Shown piece by piece: positions 9,769 through 20,427 of a DNA stretch of 64,000 nucleotides. The stretch comes from Eutreptiella sp. 'Long Island Sound 2002' (taxonomy: Eukaryota > Euglenozoa > Euglenophyceae > Eutreptiales > Eutreptiaceae), in assembly GCA_964036045.1 (NCBI GenBank), contig OZ038379.1:183106553-183170552 (forward strand), written 5' to 3'. The notes under the pieces are model-generated. The model was given only the letters and a program-made list of their open reading frames with translations. It was not told where the DNA came from and searched no databases. A program made the translations under genes and the position numbers. Within the stretch, counting starts at the first letter, position 1. The number at the start of each line of letters is the position of its first letter.

Positions 9769-12700
9769 CTGGTAATGGAATTGGGGGGCAGAGGGACACA
9801 GATTGCTGTCTGAAGCTGCCTATTGACCTCTCGCCACTGCCCCCTGTCCTTCCCTTGAACCCTCTCCCTCCGTAGGCAGCGGCGCCCATCGGCCTCTTCC
9901 CTCCCCCTGCCTGGCCTATCCTTGCCTCCCTAACCCTCCGTTCCCTCGGGGGGTTGTGCGAACGGAGCCCCCGGTCTGTCCCTGTTCCACTGCTCTCTGT
10001 CGGGTCCACACGGGGAGGGCAATGTCCCTCACCATTGGCCATTGGGTGGGGGGGGGGGGGGGCGATGAGACCTAATCAATTTGGGAGATGGAATTGAAAG
10101 GACGCAATCAAACGCAATCAAACACGATGCAGAAAACTGCAGAATCGAGGCACAGTCTGACATGAGTGCATCTCTGTTCTCCAAGTCAGACCTTGTTGAT
10201 CCTCAAACACATGCATGACGAGCCGACACTGCCAACGAACTCTAGTGCGACTGAAGTGGAAGACACTACAATGTACGTGAGAAACCGGGCTCTGGGAGGT
10301 TCCAGAAAGGGTGGTACCCCCATCCGGGCCGCGGGGGGGGCCACAAGGCCTTGGTGATTGGCTCTGCTAGCCTGTGGCGGCGCCTATTGGCCTCTCACCC
10401 TTGAACCTTCCGCTATGACAAGCAGGCATCCGCAATCCAGGGGGAGTTCCCCGGGGACAATTGACACCAAGACCAGTGGCACTGCTCCCAAGGACAGTTG
10501 CAGCAGCACGCCTGCACACCCCAAAAAGCATGCACCACCGCCCTTTGCTCTAGAGCTCTCCGCACATGCTCATCACGGACGTTTTTGGGCCCCAAACCGG
10601 ACGCGGTAGCCTCTAAATTAGCTGAAACGGTCCACGGAACACCCCCAGTGTACGCAGCGCGTCTGATACCCCCCCTTGCTGCCTCCCATTACTCTGCGGG
10701 GTGGCGATGGAACGTTGCAAACCCTATCCCTGAACACCGTCCAGGCCAGAGCGCCGGCTCGGGGGTCAGCCACCTGCCAGAGGCAGTTCCGCGCGTAGAC
10801 AGAGGTCTGCACGCCCTTCAGCCACTTGAAGGGGCACAACTGGGCGCGGCCCAGCCACAGGGCGTCGTCGCGCGTCCAGAGCACGAGGCTGTACTGGGCA
10901 CGCCGCGCGCGCTCCACGCCCAGCGACAAGTTGTAGAGCCACTCCCGGGCCTTCCAGATCCGCAGGACGGCGCGGCCCGCGCGGCTGTTGTACGGCGAGT
11001 ACTGCGACATCCGGCGGCGGGTGCGGGTGGAGTTCGGCAGCGCGTCGATGCACAGCTCCTCGTGGACGGCGCCGTAGATGAGCTGCCCCCCGGCGGTCGT
11101 GATGGCCCCGCGGAGGTACTGCATGAACTCGGGGTCGGTCAGGTTCGCGGTCTGCGGGTCTGCAACGGCGCAACACAACAGGAGGCCATCCCGATGAGTG
11201 ACCGACAAGTGGACGGTGTCCAAGGGATCAGCCAAAGCCCTGACCACCGCCGACCGGACTTGTTTGTGTCGGGGTGGGGCTTATGCCGCCTCTCCCCCGT
11301 TGTTCAACGACCTCTGTAAAAGTGGGGCGGGTGGATGGAACAGGGGGAGTGGGGCTGGCTTGTGAGTGGTATGTTGGCTGGAGGGATGGTGTGTGTGTCG
11401 GGGGGGAGGGGGGGGCGGAAGGTTTGTTGAACAAAGGCGCGGTATCGTTCACGACAGATCTCCCGCAGAAGCGCGCCGCGGGGCTGTGCGCAGGGCGGGA
11501 AGAAAATTGCTTTGCGGGGGGGGAGATGGCACGGAAGCCCATTTGCCCAACCCCCCCCTCCCCCTCCTTGGTCGCCCTGCCGGGAGGGGGGTTTGGGCTG
11601 GCGCTGCCCTTCCTGCTGTGCCGGGGGGGGGGGGGGGGTCCGACCCCAACATACATGGCTCAAAATGATCCCCACATCGCGCTGATCATTTTGACTACAC
11701 ATATGTGGGGGAAATTTTTTGAGTGAAAAAAATTTTCCGGGCCAAAATTTGTGTTCCGGCGCCTTTGGTGGCAACAACCGTCCTTACACAAAACAAAGGG
11801 CCCGGCACGGAAGCCTATTTCTGGAACCCCCCCACCCCTCCTTCGCCGGGCGCCCGTGCCATCCCCCCCCCCCCCCCGCAAAGCAATTTTCGGGCCGCCC
11901 AGTCTCTGTGGTCTGTGCTTGCAGTGCAGTCCGTGAGGACGGCCCTCGGGGCCGGGGAATGACCGCCAACCGCCGGCGGTCAACGCTGACTGCGGGCAGG
12001 TGACCGGCAACTGCCAACGCTTCAACAGCCCCAATTTTGTTCGTTAAGCACTGCCCGGTACCCACGGCTGTCGGTTGAATGCGGCTTTTCTTTTGTTGAC
12101 GGGTACTGGTCAGTTTTTTTTTTTTGGCGGGGGGGGGTCCGGCCACGGGGGGGGCTGGCGAAGCCCACTCACCAGAAGGCAGTCGAGAAATCTCTCGGAA
12201 TCAAAGATCAGAGCTGTCCGATGGTACGACTGGCCCACAAGGCGATGCGGTAGCGGACATGGCCTGTGGGCTGAGCTGATTCTGACCCCAGGAAAGGCTT
12301 GTTGACGGGTGCTAGTCAGTGTTGTGCGTGACGGGCCCATTGCCGTTGTGGATTGCTGCAGCCCGGCGCACCGAGCGCCGTGCGAGGTGACGAGGGGACG
12401 GGGCTGCGGGCGCGTGCGCCCGATACTGCGCCCCGCGCCCCAAGCTCTCAGCACACCGGCCCCGCAGGCGCGGGGGCGATGAGCGAGGCCACGCTGGTCC
12501 AGGGCGCGGTGGCATCGGCCGATCCTCAGACGGCTACTGCACCGCGTAGCAATGCCGGTGAGGCGTACCGGGACCGTTTGTCTCTTCCCTTTTCCCCAGC
12601 GGGAGGGGGGAACCCATGCCGCCCCCCGCCCCTTGCGAGAGCAAAGCCAAAAGTCCCAAAATTTGACGGAAACAACACCCGCCGTTGCTCCGACACGGGG

Positions 12701-14057
12701 GCGTGTCTGCAAAGGCCAGGTAGAACATGGCTCCAAAGGGTGCGGGAACGGCACCTGCTGCGGCTGTGACCCCCGCGGTGCTCTCGCAACGGCCTCAGAT
12801 GGTCAGGCTGCAATGTCCGCGTTAGGCTCTGGCCGCGCCTGCCCCACGGCGTTTTCGTACAGCGCAGGCGCAGCTCGGGCACCGCGCCAAATATTACGCT
12901 GTTCATCCCGGGACCACCCCTGGAAACCACCCCCCTACAGAGGCATGCATGATCCATTCAGGGTCCTTTTTACCAAAATCAAAATCACAGGGGCTGCGTG
13001 CTTGCCCTCTGTATAACCCCCAAAATGGCAAAGTCCTTTGGTGGTCCTCAGCGCGAGAGCGGGGCACGGGCACAACACAAGGTGACTCTCCGTGTCAATG
13101 AAGACTAGTTTCGGCTATATCAAGCCCAGGGTCGGGGGTGCAGAATTCAGGGCCCTGGGCCCCGTGGCTACCGGCGGTGGAAGACAGCCGCCTTTTCGCA
13201 CAGCGCGGGCACAGCGCACGGTGCACCCCCCTGTCCATCATGCCAATGTATGGCGCTTTTACAGTGCCGTTTGTGATCACAAAATCAACCCTCGTCCCTG
13301 CGCCCTGGGGCTCCAGGCTCTACTGGGGTATGCGTGCATCCCAATCAGGGGTCACTCCCTCCTCCGTGTTGCAGATTTTGCTCTCGCAATGGGGGGGGGG
13401 GGGACGTTCTTTTCAACGGAACAATAGCCCCTGCCAATGGAGCCCTCTCCCCAACCGGCCCCCGTTTGCGGGGGCTCTATTGCCCCCCCCCCCCCCCCCC
13501 CCTTTTGGCGCTGTTGCAAACCCCCATCAACTCCCGCCGGTGCAGCAACCTGGTCCAAGATCTTCGGTGGTGTTCAGGTAGCGGTACGTGAAGGAGGCGT
13601 TCTGCGGGTCGAAGCGGACCAGCGACAGGTACACGTGCACGGCAAAGCCGTCGGACACGGCCGCCCGCACCACGTTCGCGACGAACGACTGCGGGAGGAA
13701 GCGGAGGCGCAGCCCCGCCAGGAACACCGCCACCGTGTCGTTCCGGAACGCGACCCGGTGGTCCTCGAGCCGGACGAGGCTCGTCGCGTTGTGGGGGGTC
13801 GCGGTGCTGTAGAGCGGCCCGCAGAAGCTGCTGTGCGCATCGTCTGCGGGCGGCGCGCGCGGCCCGGGGGCGGTGCGCCGCGTGCGGTTTGCCGTCCCGT
13901 TCCCCGGCACGGGCCGCGGGGCGGGCCCCGAGGTGTTGCGCGGCGCCGGGGCGTGGCACTGCGCTCGATGGGCGTGCCAGACGAGCAGCACCACAACAAC
14001 GCACAGGGCACCCCTAGACGAGAGGGCCCCGGGCATATGGAGGAGGCCACCGTGCAA
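9307..14057 (-). CDS. Type II membrane glycosyltransferase-like protein (3 exons)
   Basis: A complete gene in three exons: 13550-14057, 10774-11159 and 9307-9768. Phases agree (1, then 0), giving about 451 residues. The N-terminus has one hydrophobic segment (ALCVVVVLLVWHA) after a short tail, as in Golgi type II enzymes. There are many N-glycosylation sequons (NTS, NGT, NAT, NDT, NAS, NLT, NLS) in the lumenal part. Signature regions are GRAVLRIWKAREWLYNLSL, QYSLVLWTRDDALWL and NDKTVLMGRLAATHVMRAY, an acidic pair after VLWTR and a later invariant-looking D-K. They resemble the conserved blocks of poorly characterised algal and plant glycosyltransferase-like proteins, but I cannot name a family or substrate. 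A Cys-rich tail follows. The neighbouring minus-strand gene is also a glycosyltransferase of another family. Introns contain the dispersed repeats listed separately. Confidence 0.75.
9800..10070. repeat. Dispersed repeat family C (intronic copy)
   Basis: It contains CCTATTGACCTCTCGCCACTG, CCTTCCCTTGAACCCTCTCC and CGAACGGAGCCCC in that order, ending in a poly-G run. The same succession appears at 31660-31890 and partly at 37745-37930. It sits just inside intron 2 of the glycosyltransferase-like gene, near the acceptor side. Confidence 0.6.
10330..10460 (+). repeat. Dispersed repeat family C, variant
   Basis: About 100 bp (CACAAGGCCTTGGTGATTGG ... CTATGACAAGCAGGCATCCG) nearly identical to 38098-38200. 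It includes the family core GGCGGCGCCTATTGGCCTCT. It is in the intron between exons 2 and 3. Confidence 0.65.
10774..11159 (-). CDS. Glycosyltransferase-like gene, exon 2 (central domain)
   Basis: Acceptor CCGTTGCAG and donor CTGGCAG|GTGGCT bound 2 + 128 codons. It encodes the best conserved part: EELCIDALPNS, MSQYSPYNSRAGRAVLRIWK, ARRAQYSLVLWTRDDALWL and CPFKWLKGVQTSVYARNCLW. The first two bases complete an Asp codon with the last base of exon 1. The long plus-strand frame over the same bases is antisense. Confidence 0.75.
11645..11770 (+). repeat. Dispersed repeat family E
   Basis: CTCAAAATGATCCCCACATC, CTGATCATTTTGACTACACA and TTCCGGCGCCTTTGG match 56043-56165 and, more loosely, 43820-43975 in order and spacing. 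A TTCGGCGCC/GGCGCC hairpin is part of the element. Confidence 0.55.
12853..12965 (+). repeat. Dispersed repeat family D (copy in 12.9 kb)
   Basis: Begins TTTTCGTACAGCGC, then TATTACGCTGTTCATCCCGG, CCACCCCTGGAAACCACCC and CATGCATGATCCATTCA. Copies with the same order lie at 14467-14575 and 28831-28935. Shorter pieces of the TTTTCGCACAGCGC end occur near 13190, 14715, 36795 and 62290. Confidence 0.65.
13550..14057 (-). CDS. Glycosyltransferase-like gene, exon 1 (signal anchor)
   Basis: Begins at the ATG at 14057 (MHGGLLHMPGALSSRG) and ends GGACCAG|GTTGCT in phase 1. It has the hydrophobic anchor, a Pro/Arg stem with sequons, then TVAVFLAGLRLRFLPQSFV and DGFAVHVYLSLVRFDPQ, which looks like the first strand-helix unit of a nucleotide-binding fold. 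A second upstream Met is possible but not needed. Confidence 0.7.
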
Positions 14058-14395
14058 CTGTGCGAGGGCGATGGCAAAGAATGGGTTTCTTTTCCACTGG
14101 CCACACTATGCCCATGCCCTGCCATGTCCATAGGTGTGCACATGAGTCCCATGAGACGTGTCAGTATCTCCGACGGAGTGCACAAGAATGGACCCCAGTG
14201 GCGGGGATGGACCAGAAGAGAGGAGGGGGTGGGGGTCGCAAACCCAAAAGTTTGTGTACCTTACCCCCCCCTTGTAATCTCCCCACCAATGTCGTGACGG
14301 TCCCCCCCCCCTAAGGGGGGGTGGGGGGGATTGCACCACAAAACAGTACCGTAGTATCACAGTGTAAGTCAGCTTAGGCGCGTTCGGCGCCTTGT

Positions 14396-14455
14396 AAAAA
14401 TTTTCTTTGGCGCCTTTGGTGCCTAGTATTTTCTATGCTTTTTGGGCCAAGTGAC
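14396..14455 (+). repeat. GGCGCC hairpin repeat, shared with 58141-58205
   Basis: TTTCTTTGGCGCCTTTGGTG then CTATGCTTTTTGGGCCAAGT is almost identical to 58149-58205. Similar TTCGGCGCCTTTGGCGCC stretches occur near 24570, 31570 and 43890. Confidence 0.6.
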
Positions 14456-14466
14456 CCCCCCCCCTG

Positions 14467-14575
14467 GGGGGGCGTTTTCGCACAGCGCGGGCACAGCGCC
14501 AATTATTACGGTGATTATCCAGGTAACAACCCTGAAAACCACCCACCTGCGGAATCATGCACAATCAATTCAAAC
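14467..14575 (+). repeat. Dispersed repeat family D (copy in 14.5 kb)
   Basis: TTTTCGCACAGCGCGGGCAC followed by ATTATTACGGTGATTATCC, ACCCTGAAAACCACCCACC and ATCATGCACAATCAATTCAA. It aligns end to end with 28831-28935. Confidence 0.65.
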
Positions 14576-14888
14576 TCAAAAATTCAAACATCTGATGCTT
14601 GCCATGGGACCCAGGGACCTAAATTCTGCCCCCTATAGCCCCGTCCACTGCAGCAGCCATTCAATGACGTCCTTTCAATCTTCTGAACTTACCGAACTCC
14701 CGGTGGTGCAGAACAGCCAACTTTTCGCACAGCGCGTTCACAGCGCACGGTACACCCCCTGGTGGGGGGGGGGGGGGGGGATGGGGGGTGTGACCGAATT
14801 AAAAAACAGACAAATGCAAACCAGAGGTAATGCACTCCACAGTCAGGCATAAGTGCATCTTTATTCCGTATGCCAAACCTGGCCAAAC

Positions 14889-15025
14889 CTGGGGAGTTTA
14901 AGAGGGGGGGGGGAAGGTAAATTTCATTTTTTCCCACTATGAAATCTGGGTCAAGGGTCGGAACCCAAGGCGAGGGGGGGTACCCCCCTCCTCTGACGGT
15001 TGTCAGCCGTTCTAATACATCCCTC
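14889..15025 (+). mobile_element. hAT-like MITE family 2 (diverged copy)
   Basis: The right end TTCTAATACATCCCTC matches the family inverted repeat. The left end CTGGGGAGTTTAAGA is a decayed version. The internal TTTCATTTTTTCCCACTATG and GGTTGTCAGCC are shared with copies at 22354, 22904 and 54078. The target duplication is not clear. Confidence 0.55.
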
Positions 15026-15269
15026 CCAAGTGGAGTGCAGAATGATAGGACTCTCATGCAGTGCACATACATGGGACCCAATGGAGAGCACACTGTCCGG
15101 GCCCCCCTATGGCTCAATGACATTCCAGCCATGTGACTCCTCAACATTAAAAAAAACAGGTCGTGTATGCGACATTTCCTCAGATGCTGCGGAAGCATTT
15201 GGGTGTCAGAATCTATGGTGATGCCCTTTTTCCAACTTCTATGACATGCTAAGGTGCACCTCTGTGTAG

Positions 15270-17310
15270 CACACTTACCGTTGGGTCATCATACTCTTCT
15301 GGCAACTGGAGTACTTGCAGCAAACCCATAATACTTTGGCAAGCAGAGTACAGACATAGAAAAGGTACAGGACGGTAAAATGCTCAATCCCGCTATGTGT
15401 GGGAAATATGGGTCCTGTTCCATGTGCCATTGACATGTGCATGTCTCTCGGAAGCTTGGCCATGAGTGACAATGTGACAGACCATAACGCTGAGGGGTGC
15501 TGCGGTATTGATATGCAAGAGGACCCTTTGCAGGCGCAGCTTGTTGCAACAACACGGGACAGGAATGCCGGCACGGTGGCTTTAATTTCTAGGGACCAAC
15601 CGGTCGTTGCAACTTCAGATGGACGTGCACGTAACGACTTGGAGGACGTGTTGGTGTGTTATCTGGAGTTCCATCCTTGCAACGATTGGAGTGTGGCTCT
15701 CCATTGGACTCGGGCTTGTACTGGTTGGTCGAAGGTGGTCACATTTGCATCTCTTGCGAGTTATGGCGATGTCATTGAAAATCTTGTGCTTGCATTGTGG
15801 GGTTGTCTTTTTTTCTCCTAACGTGATGGAATTGTCGGCGATAGAAGGGCTCAACTTGGTGCAAGAGTTGCAAAGATACAAACCCTACTTGCTGAAAAGA
15901 GTCACCATGCGGGTTATTGTGTTTTTGGAATTCGACCATGAATGAAATTAGTGTATGTCATGCGTGACAAAAACACTGTGCCCCGGTATGCCGCATGACA
16001 TCATGGTGACAAAATGGAAAGTCTCTAGATCAAGAGCCTCATGGACGTGGAGACATCTAGCCATGCACAGTCTTTTTCGGGTCTTTGGAAGGAGGTATTT
16101 TGGCACAGGGTGCAACATGCGAAACTGGGTATATATAGCGTCTAGCTCGAGGAAATTGAAAACAACAGGTTGTTGCTAGTTGTAAGGAAATAGAGATTCA
16201 AAATGCACCTGGGAGTACGCATAAAGTGCCTTTAACCAAAGACCATGACTTTTCGCTTCACATCATTTTTTCCACCCTTACCACAGATTTTTGCAGAGGC
16301 CACCATTGAAGCACCAGTAAAGCTGCGTCAAGACAAAAGCAGTTGAAAGCATTCAATCATTTCTTGACAACATGACTGCATTCCAAAATCATCTCTCAGG
16401 AGTTTGGGATTACTTTGGTGGACTGGTATGTTGCGCGTAGCATTGCACACCCTCACTACACACACAAGGGCAGCGCAAAAGGCATGACACGTGAGAGCCT
16501 CTCTTCATGATGGCATTCAGAGTACTTTCAGGTTTGACTTCTTGACTTGTTTAAAGGCTACAATACATCGGCTCAGATGGGGCTGTTTGGAAAGGCTACG
16601 TCATTTTGGGCAAACTTCCCTGCAGATGTTTCGTGAAACTTGCTCACAGCCGTTGCCAACTTACTCAGCTATCCACATCAGAAGCGAAAGAGCGTTCAAG
16701 AGCTCGGCTGCTGGTGGCATGCCCTTGGCGTAGATTGTACATTTGCTCCAATGCTGCAAATCAGCTCTCAGACTCTCTCTTTTTGAACCTTTTGTCTGCG
16801 TATGATGTTGGACCTTTTGACACGACCCAAGGTTCTCTCAGCCTTCTGTGTTTCGGGACTATCAGGCAGCAAACCTTCATCCCCCACCTATGACTTGCTT
16901 GAAACTCAGGACGTCAGCACATTGGGGTGCAGGGGGAAAATGTCTGGGAGGCGAGGGCTGGATGAGTAACCCGTTGGACCCTGATTCAGACCAAGACATG
17001 CAATGAAATTCGGAAGGTCGCGGTTTACATTGCTCACCGTCACACTCAGGTTCTGCACCCTGGTCTGCCTGGTCCACGCCCAATCTTGGCACCAAAATCA
17101 TACAGTCCGGCAGGCTTGGGCTTCGATAAGGGCTTACATGCCATATGACCCTGCAGCCTTTGACCGGTGGCGAGTGAGCGTCTGCGCTGTGCGATCCACA
17201 TTGATGGCGGGTGACTCCGCCTTTTGGGTGAACAGGACAGGCAATTGCATGACCTTTGCCACAGACCATGCATCAACAGCGCTTTTGGGGCCAATAAGCA
17301 CCACTAGGAG
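15270..17310. other. AT-richer block, possible old transposon
   Basis: Base composition drops well below the surrounding GC, like the other transposon-derived patches near 40, 47-49, 55.7 and 62.4-63.9 kb. Short plus-strand frames are interrupted. One (16491-16733) contains HIRSERAFKSSAAGG, faintly like the SER-x-FS block near the C-terminus of hAT transposases, and the next frame continues in register. This is too weak for a family call. Confidence 0.25.
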
Positions 17311-18040
17311 GGCCTAGCTGGTGCTACATGGCTCCCCAAAGCTTTATACGCACTCCCATTGTCACCAAATGATCACCAACAACAGCCCAAGGGTCCCAGG
17401 AGGTCGTCGGAGGTCACCCCAAAATCGCGATTTTTCAGTCAATCTATGCCGGCCAGCAACCCACTAGCACCACACACACATGATCCTGCTGGTCATATTC
17501 CTGCAGAATGCTTTCGATCATCTGCGGGATGCGCAGGGAAACCAACCGTAAGATTAAGGAATCAAACTTTGGGTTGTTCATGTATGTAAGTGTGGGCACC
17601 AAGCATGGGGCAACGAATCATGCACTGTGTGTTGACCTGGCAATGAGTGTGTTGAAAAACAAAACAGTGAACTGAACCATGCAACTTGCAATGCACAGCT
17701 CTGGTGGTTGGTCAAGCTACCAACGCAGTAGCCACCTGCAATGCATGTCTACGGTATCATCCACTGTGCAATATTGGTTTAGATTCTTGAGGGGGTAAAC
17801 AGTGGTGAATCAATGTCTACTAACGTGTAGTGCTGGGTCAGGGTATGGATAGGTTAGCGCTACGGGGCGGGGAGGAAACAAGCCTGGAGATGCAGTCGTG
17901 CAAATCAGGGGCGATGCCCTGTGCAACTGGATCGGCTTAGCAGGTGGGCCGCATGCAATCAGAGTTGGGCGGACAGAACAGAGGCCAAAGAACTAGTGTC
18001 ACAATAGCGGTTGGTTGAAGTGGTTGGTTGCACACCCAGT

Positions 18041-18233
18041 CAGACTTGCCACTAGCGTCTGCCAACTCAGACATGATCAGATGGAGCAGGGTCCTACTGA
18101 GCCACGAACCTGGACGCAGGACGTTCCTACTGAGTTCTGGTGGTGCAGGGAGCGCGTCTTACTGAGTGGCCTTTGATACAGGGCGGTTATTACTAAGAAG
18201 CAGTTTCCCTGCCGGACGCTAGTGGCATGTGTG
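18041..18233 (+). mobile_element. hAT-like MITE family 1 (copy in 18 kb)
   Basis: A 193-bp element from CAGACTTGCCACTAGCGTCT to GGACGCTAGTGGCATGTGTG. Inside are CCTACTGAG repeats. The flanks CACCCAGT and CACCGAGG agree at 6 of 8 positions, an eroded target duplication. The orientation is the same as the 58737 copy and opposite to the 6648 copy. Confidence 0.85.
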
Positions 18234-18899
18234 CACCGAGGCAACGAGGCAACGATGTGAATGAATGCAAGCATCATGTGGTGAGTACTGCACCCCTGAC
18301 GTGCGTGGAGTAGTGCACGGTTAGGGCCACTACTGGGCCGTGCACCCCCTCCCCTTGGCCCTTCTGGGGGCCTTGAATCGGTGGTCACCGCCCACCCATG
18401 GACAGCTCCACCTACGGTACAGCAGTCCCACATTCAGGGCTGGGGGATCCTCACTAAGTGATGGCTCCCGACCTTCAACGTCGATTGCAGGCCATGGGCA
18501 TTCCATTGTTTTTGCGGCCATTGTTCACGTAGACGCCAACACTGAGCATCGCCGAACTCCGTTTCGAATGCAAATTTGGATATGAAAAAATGCGCCGGAG
18601 AAGATGCGAGGGCTGAGTTCTTATAAGGGAATCGAGGCTTAACCGTGACCGCAAGCACAAGCACGGGGCCCGTAGGGGTGCGTGGTGCACTTGAAGGGGT
18701 GGTTGGGTGAAAGGGTCACTTCCGGGGCTATGAACAAAAGGATGGTGGCATCAGGGCCAAACCCTGGGAGAAACGACCGGCTCAACGCAAACAAATGACA
18801 TAGAGACGACTTCGGGGAGGCCATGGGTCATCGGGGCCGCTGCGGATCATGACATGCCTGGTGCTATGCTTTTGACACTGTCAACTAAGGCGTCTGCAA

Positions 18900-18938
18900 C
18901 ACACACACACACACACACAGACAGACACACACAGACAG

Positions 18939-18977
<39 letters not shown>

Positions 18978-19035
18978 CAGACAAACACTCACACACACGC
19001 GCGCACGCGGACGCGGACCCGGACGCACTCACGCG

Positions 19036-19066
<31 letters not shown>

Positions 19067-19067
19067 C
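18900..19067. repeat. Compound (CA)n/(GA)n microsatellite
   Basis: CA dinucleotides, then GA dinucleotides, then CG/CA mixtures, with no coding meaning. Both strands give long low-complexity frames (Thr/His or Val/Cys). Confidence 0.9.
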
Positions 19068-20053
19068 AAAAACAGGGGGAAAAGATTTGCACACGCAAAT
19101 TGGGGCTGGCGACGGGAGCCCTTTTTGGAGCACGCCCCTCCCTTCAGGGGCTCAAACTGTTGTTGAGGGGCAAAACAAGAGCCAAAACAAGGCAAAACCA
19201 GTGTTTGAGTGCGCACAGTACTGTGGGAAATTTTTGGGGTTTTGGTCCACATTCTCGGGTAGTGCACAATGGCAGACAACTCGCCCCACTTTGGGGGGTT
19301 GAACAGTGGTTTACACATTGCTGTGGATCAGACGAAGACCGAGGCTGCAGCGTCAGTGACCAACTGTGTGTTGGTTGATATGGAGTACCTTCCATGTCAT
19401 CGCTGCATGCCTCTTGCCTCTTGGGTGTTTCTTGGTCTTAATGAGCAATGTGTTATGAGCAACATCAAGCACGTGCTCCTGCATCAAGGGTGGTCAATGG
19501 GGTGAGCAACAAACTTCATGAATCCAAGCTCCAAGAATCCGTCCACAAACAATGCCACGGTTTCCCATGTGCAAGAACTTGTGAAGAACGGTGCTGATTT
19601 GGACACATCTGATATCATTTGCTCCAGCCCCAACTGTACGCGGTCTCAAAAACCATGCAACCGTGCGCATGGGCAGTTTTTGCTCCATCTGTGACTGCGT
19701 GTCGCAGTACTGCGGTTTGTCAAGAATGACTACCTGCTGGATGCAATCCTGAAAAGCAGGGAGCCAAAGAATGGCCACGTTGCTTGGGCCCAAAAAGGGG
19801 AGGCAAACAATGGTACATGTCTTGTGCAGCAGGCACCCCCTATAATCAAATATTCTGCACCACTTTTCGGCTTTGCAATAGTTCTGACGAGGGAGCAGCT
19901 TTCCCACGCCCCCAAGCCCCCTTCTTCTTGTTGCTTAGACAACCCCCTCTGCACACGCAAACCGTTTCCCGGTCGCGGCTGCTGTTGTGCTTCGGCGGTT
20001 TTATCAATGCGGAGGCATGAGTGGCCCGAGGGTGTGGCCTTGGGGATACATCA

Positions 20054-20427
20054 CTAATTGAAAGGCGGGTGTGGGTCAGGGACGGGACTCGGGCTGTCAG
20101 CGGCGATGTTCGTGCTGTTTCTGTCTCTGGGGGCACTCGGGGGACAATCGTCTCGGGGGGCAAGCAACGCCTCAAAGCTCGGAACAGGTTTCCTGCCAGC
20201 CTTGTGCAGCGCCCCAGCCCAAGTGTTTTGGAGGTTCTTCTGCCCCTCTTTCAAGACTTGAGCCGCGAGGCCGACGAACATGTTCCACTGCGACGGCAGA
20301 ATGTGTGCCACTTGGGGGTACCAGAAGTGATAGCCATTCAGTTGCAACTGAATCTCCCACAGCCTTGGGCCAGAGGGGGCCTGCAGAGCCGGGAACTGCC
20401 CCTCGGTGTAGAGGGCCTCCAATCGCC
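20054..20427 (-). CDS. GT8 gene, last exon
   Basis: After CTTCCCAG the exon opens with two bases that finish a Gly codon, then RLEALYTEGQFPALQ, GPRLWEIQLQLNGYHFWYPQ and VAHILPSQWNMFVGL. The LPSQWN block corresponds to the LPxxWN of GT8 enzymes. The tail is Pro/Asp-rich and stops at 20054. Total 123 codons plus stop. Confidence 0.7.

Larger units (their letters stand above)
14058..20053. other. Intergenic region, repeats and AT-richer DNA
   Basis: About 6 kb upstream of the glycosyltransferase-like gene. It holds family D and E repeat pieces, two MITEs, a CA/GA microsatellite and an AT-richer block at 15.2-17.3 kb. I see no gene with family support. Confidence 0.55.

Noticed and set aside
16491-16893. 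A hAT transposase C-terminus
   Set aside because: Only a short SER-like block is visible across a frame change. Listed only as a weak hint within the AT-richer block.
18854-19378. 174-codon plus-strand frame through the microsatellite
   Set aside because: The Thr/His-rich part is the (CA)n/(GA)n repeat and the rest has no family signal.
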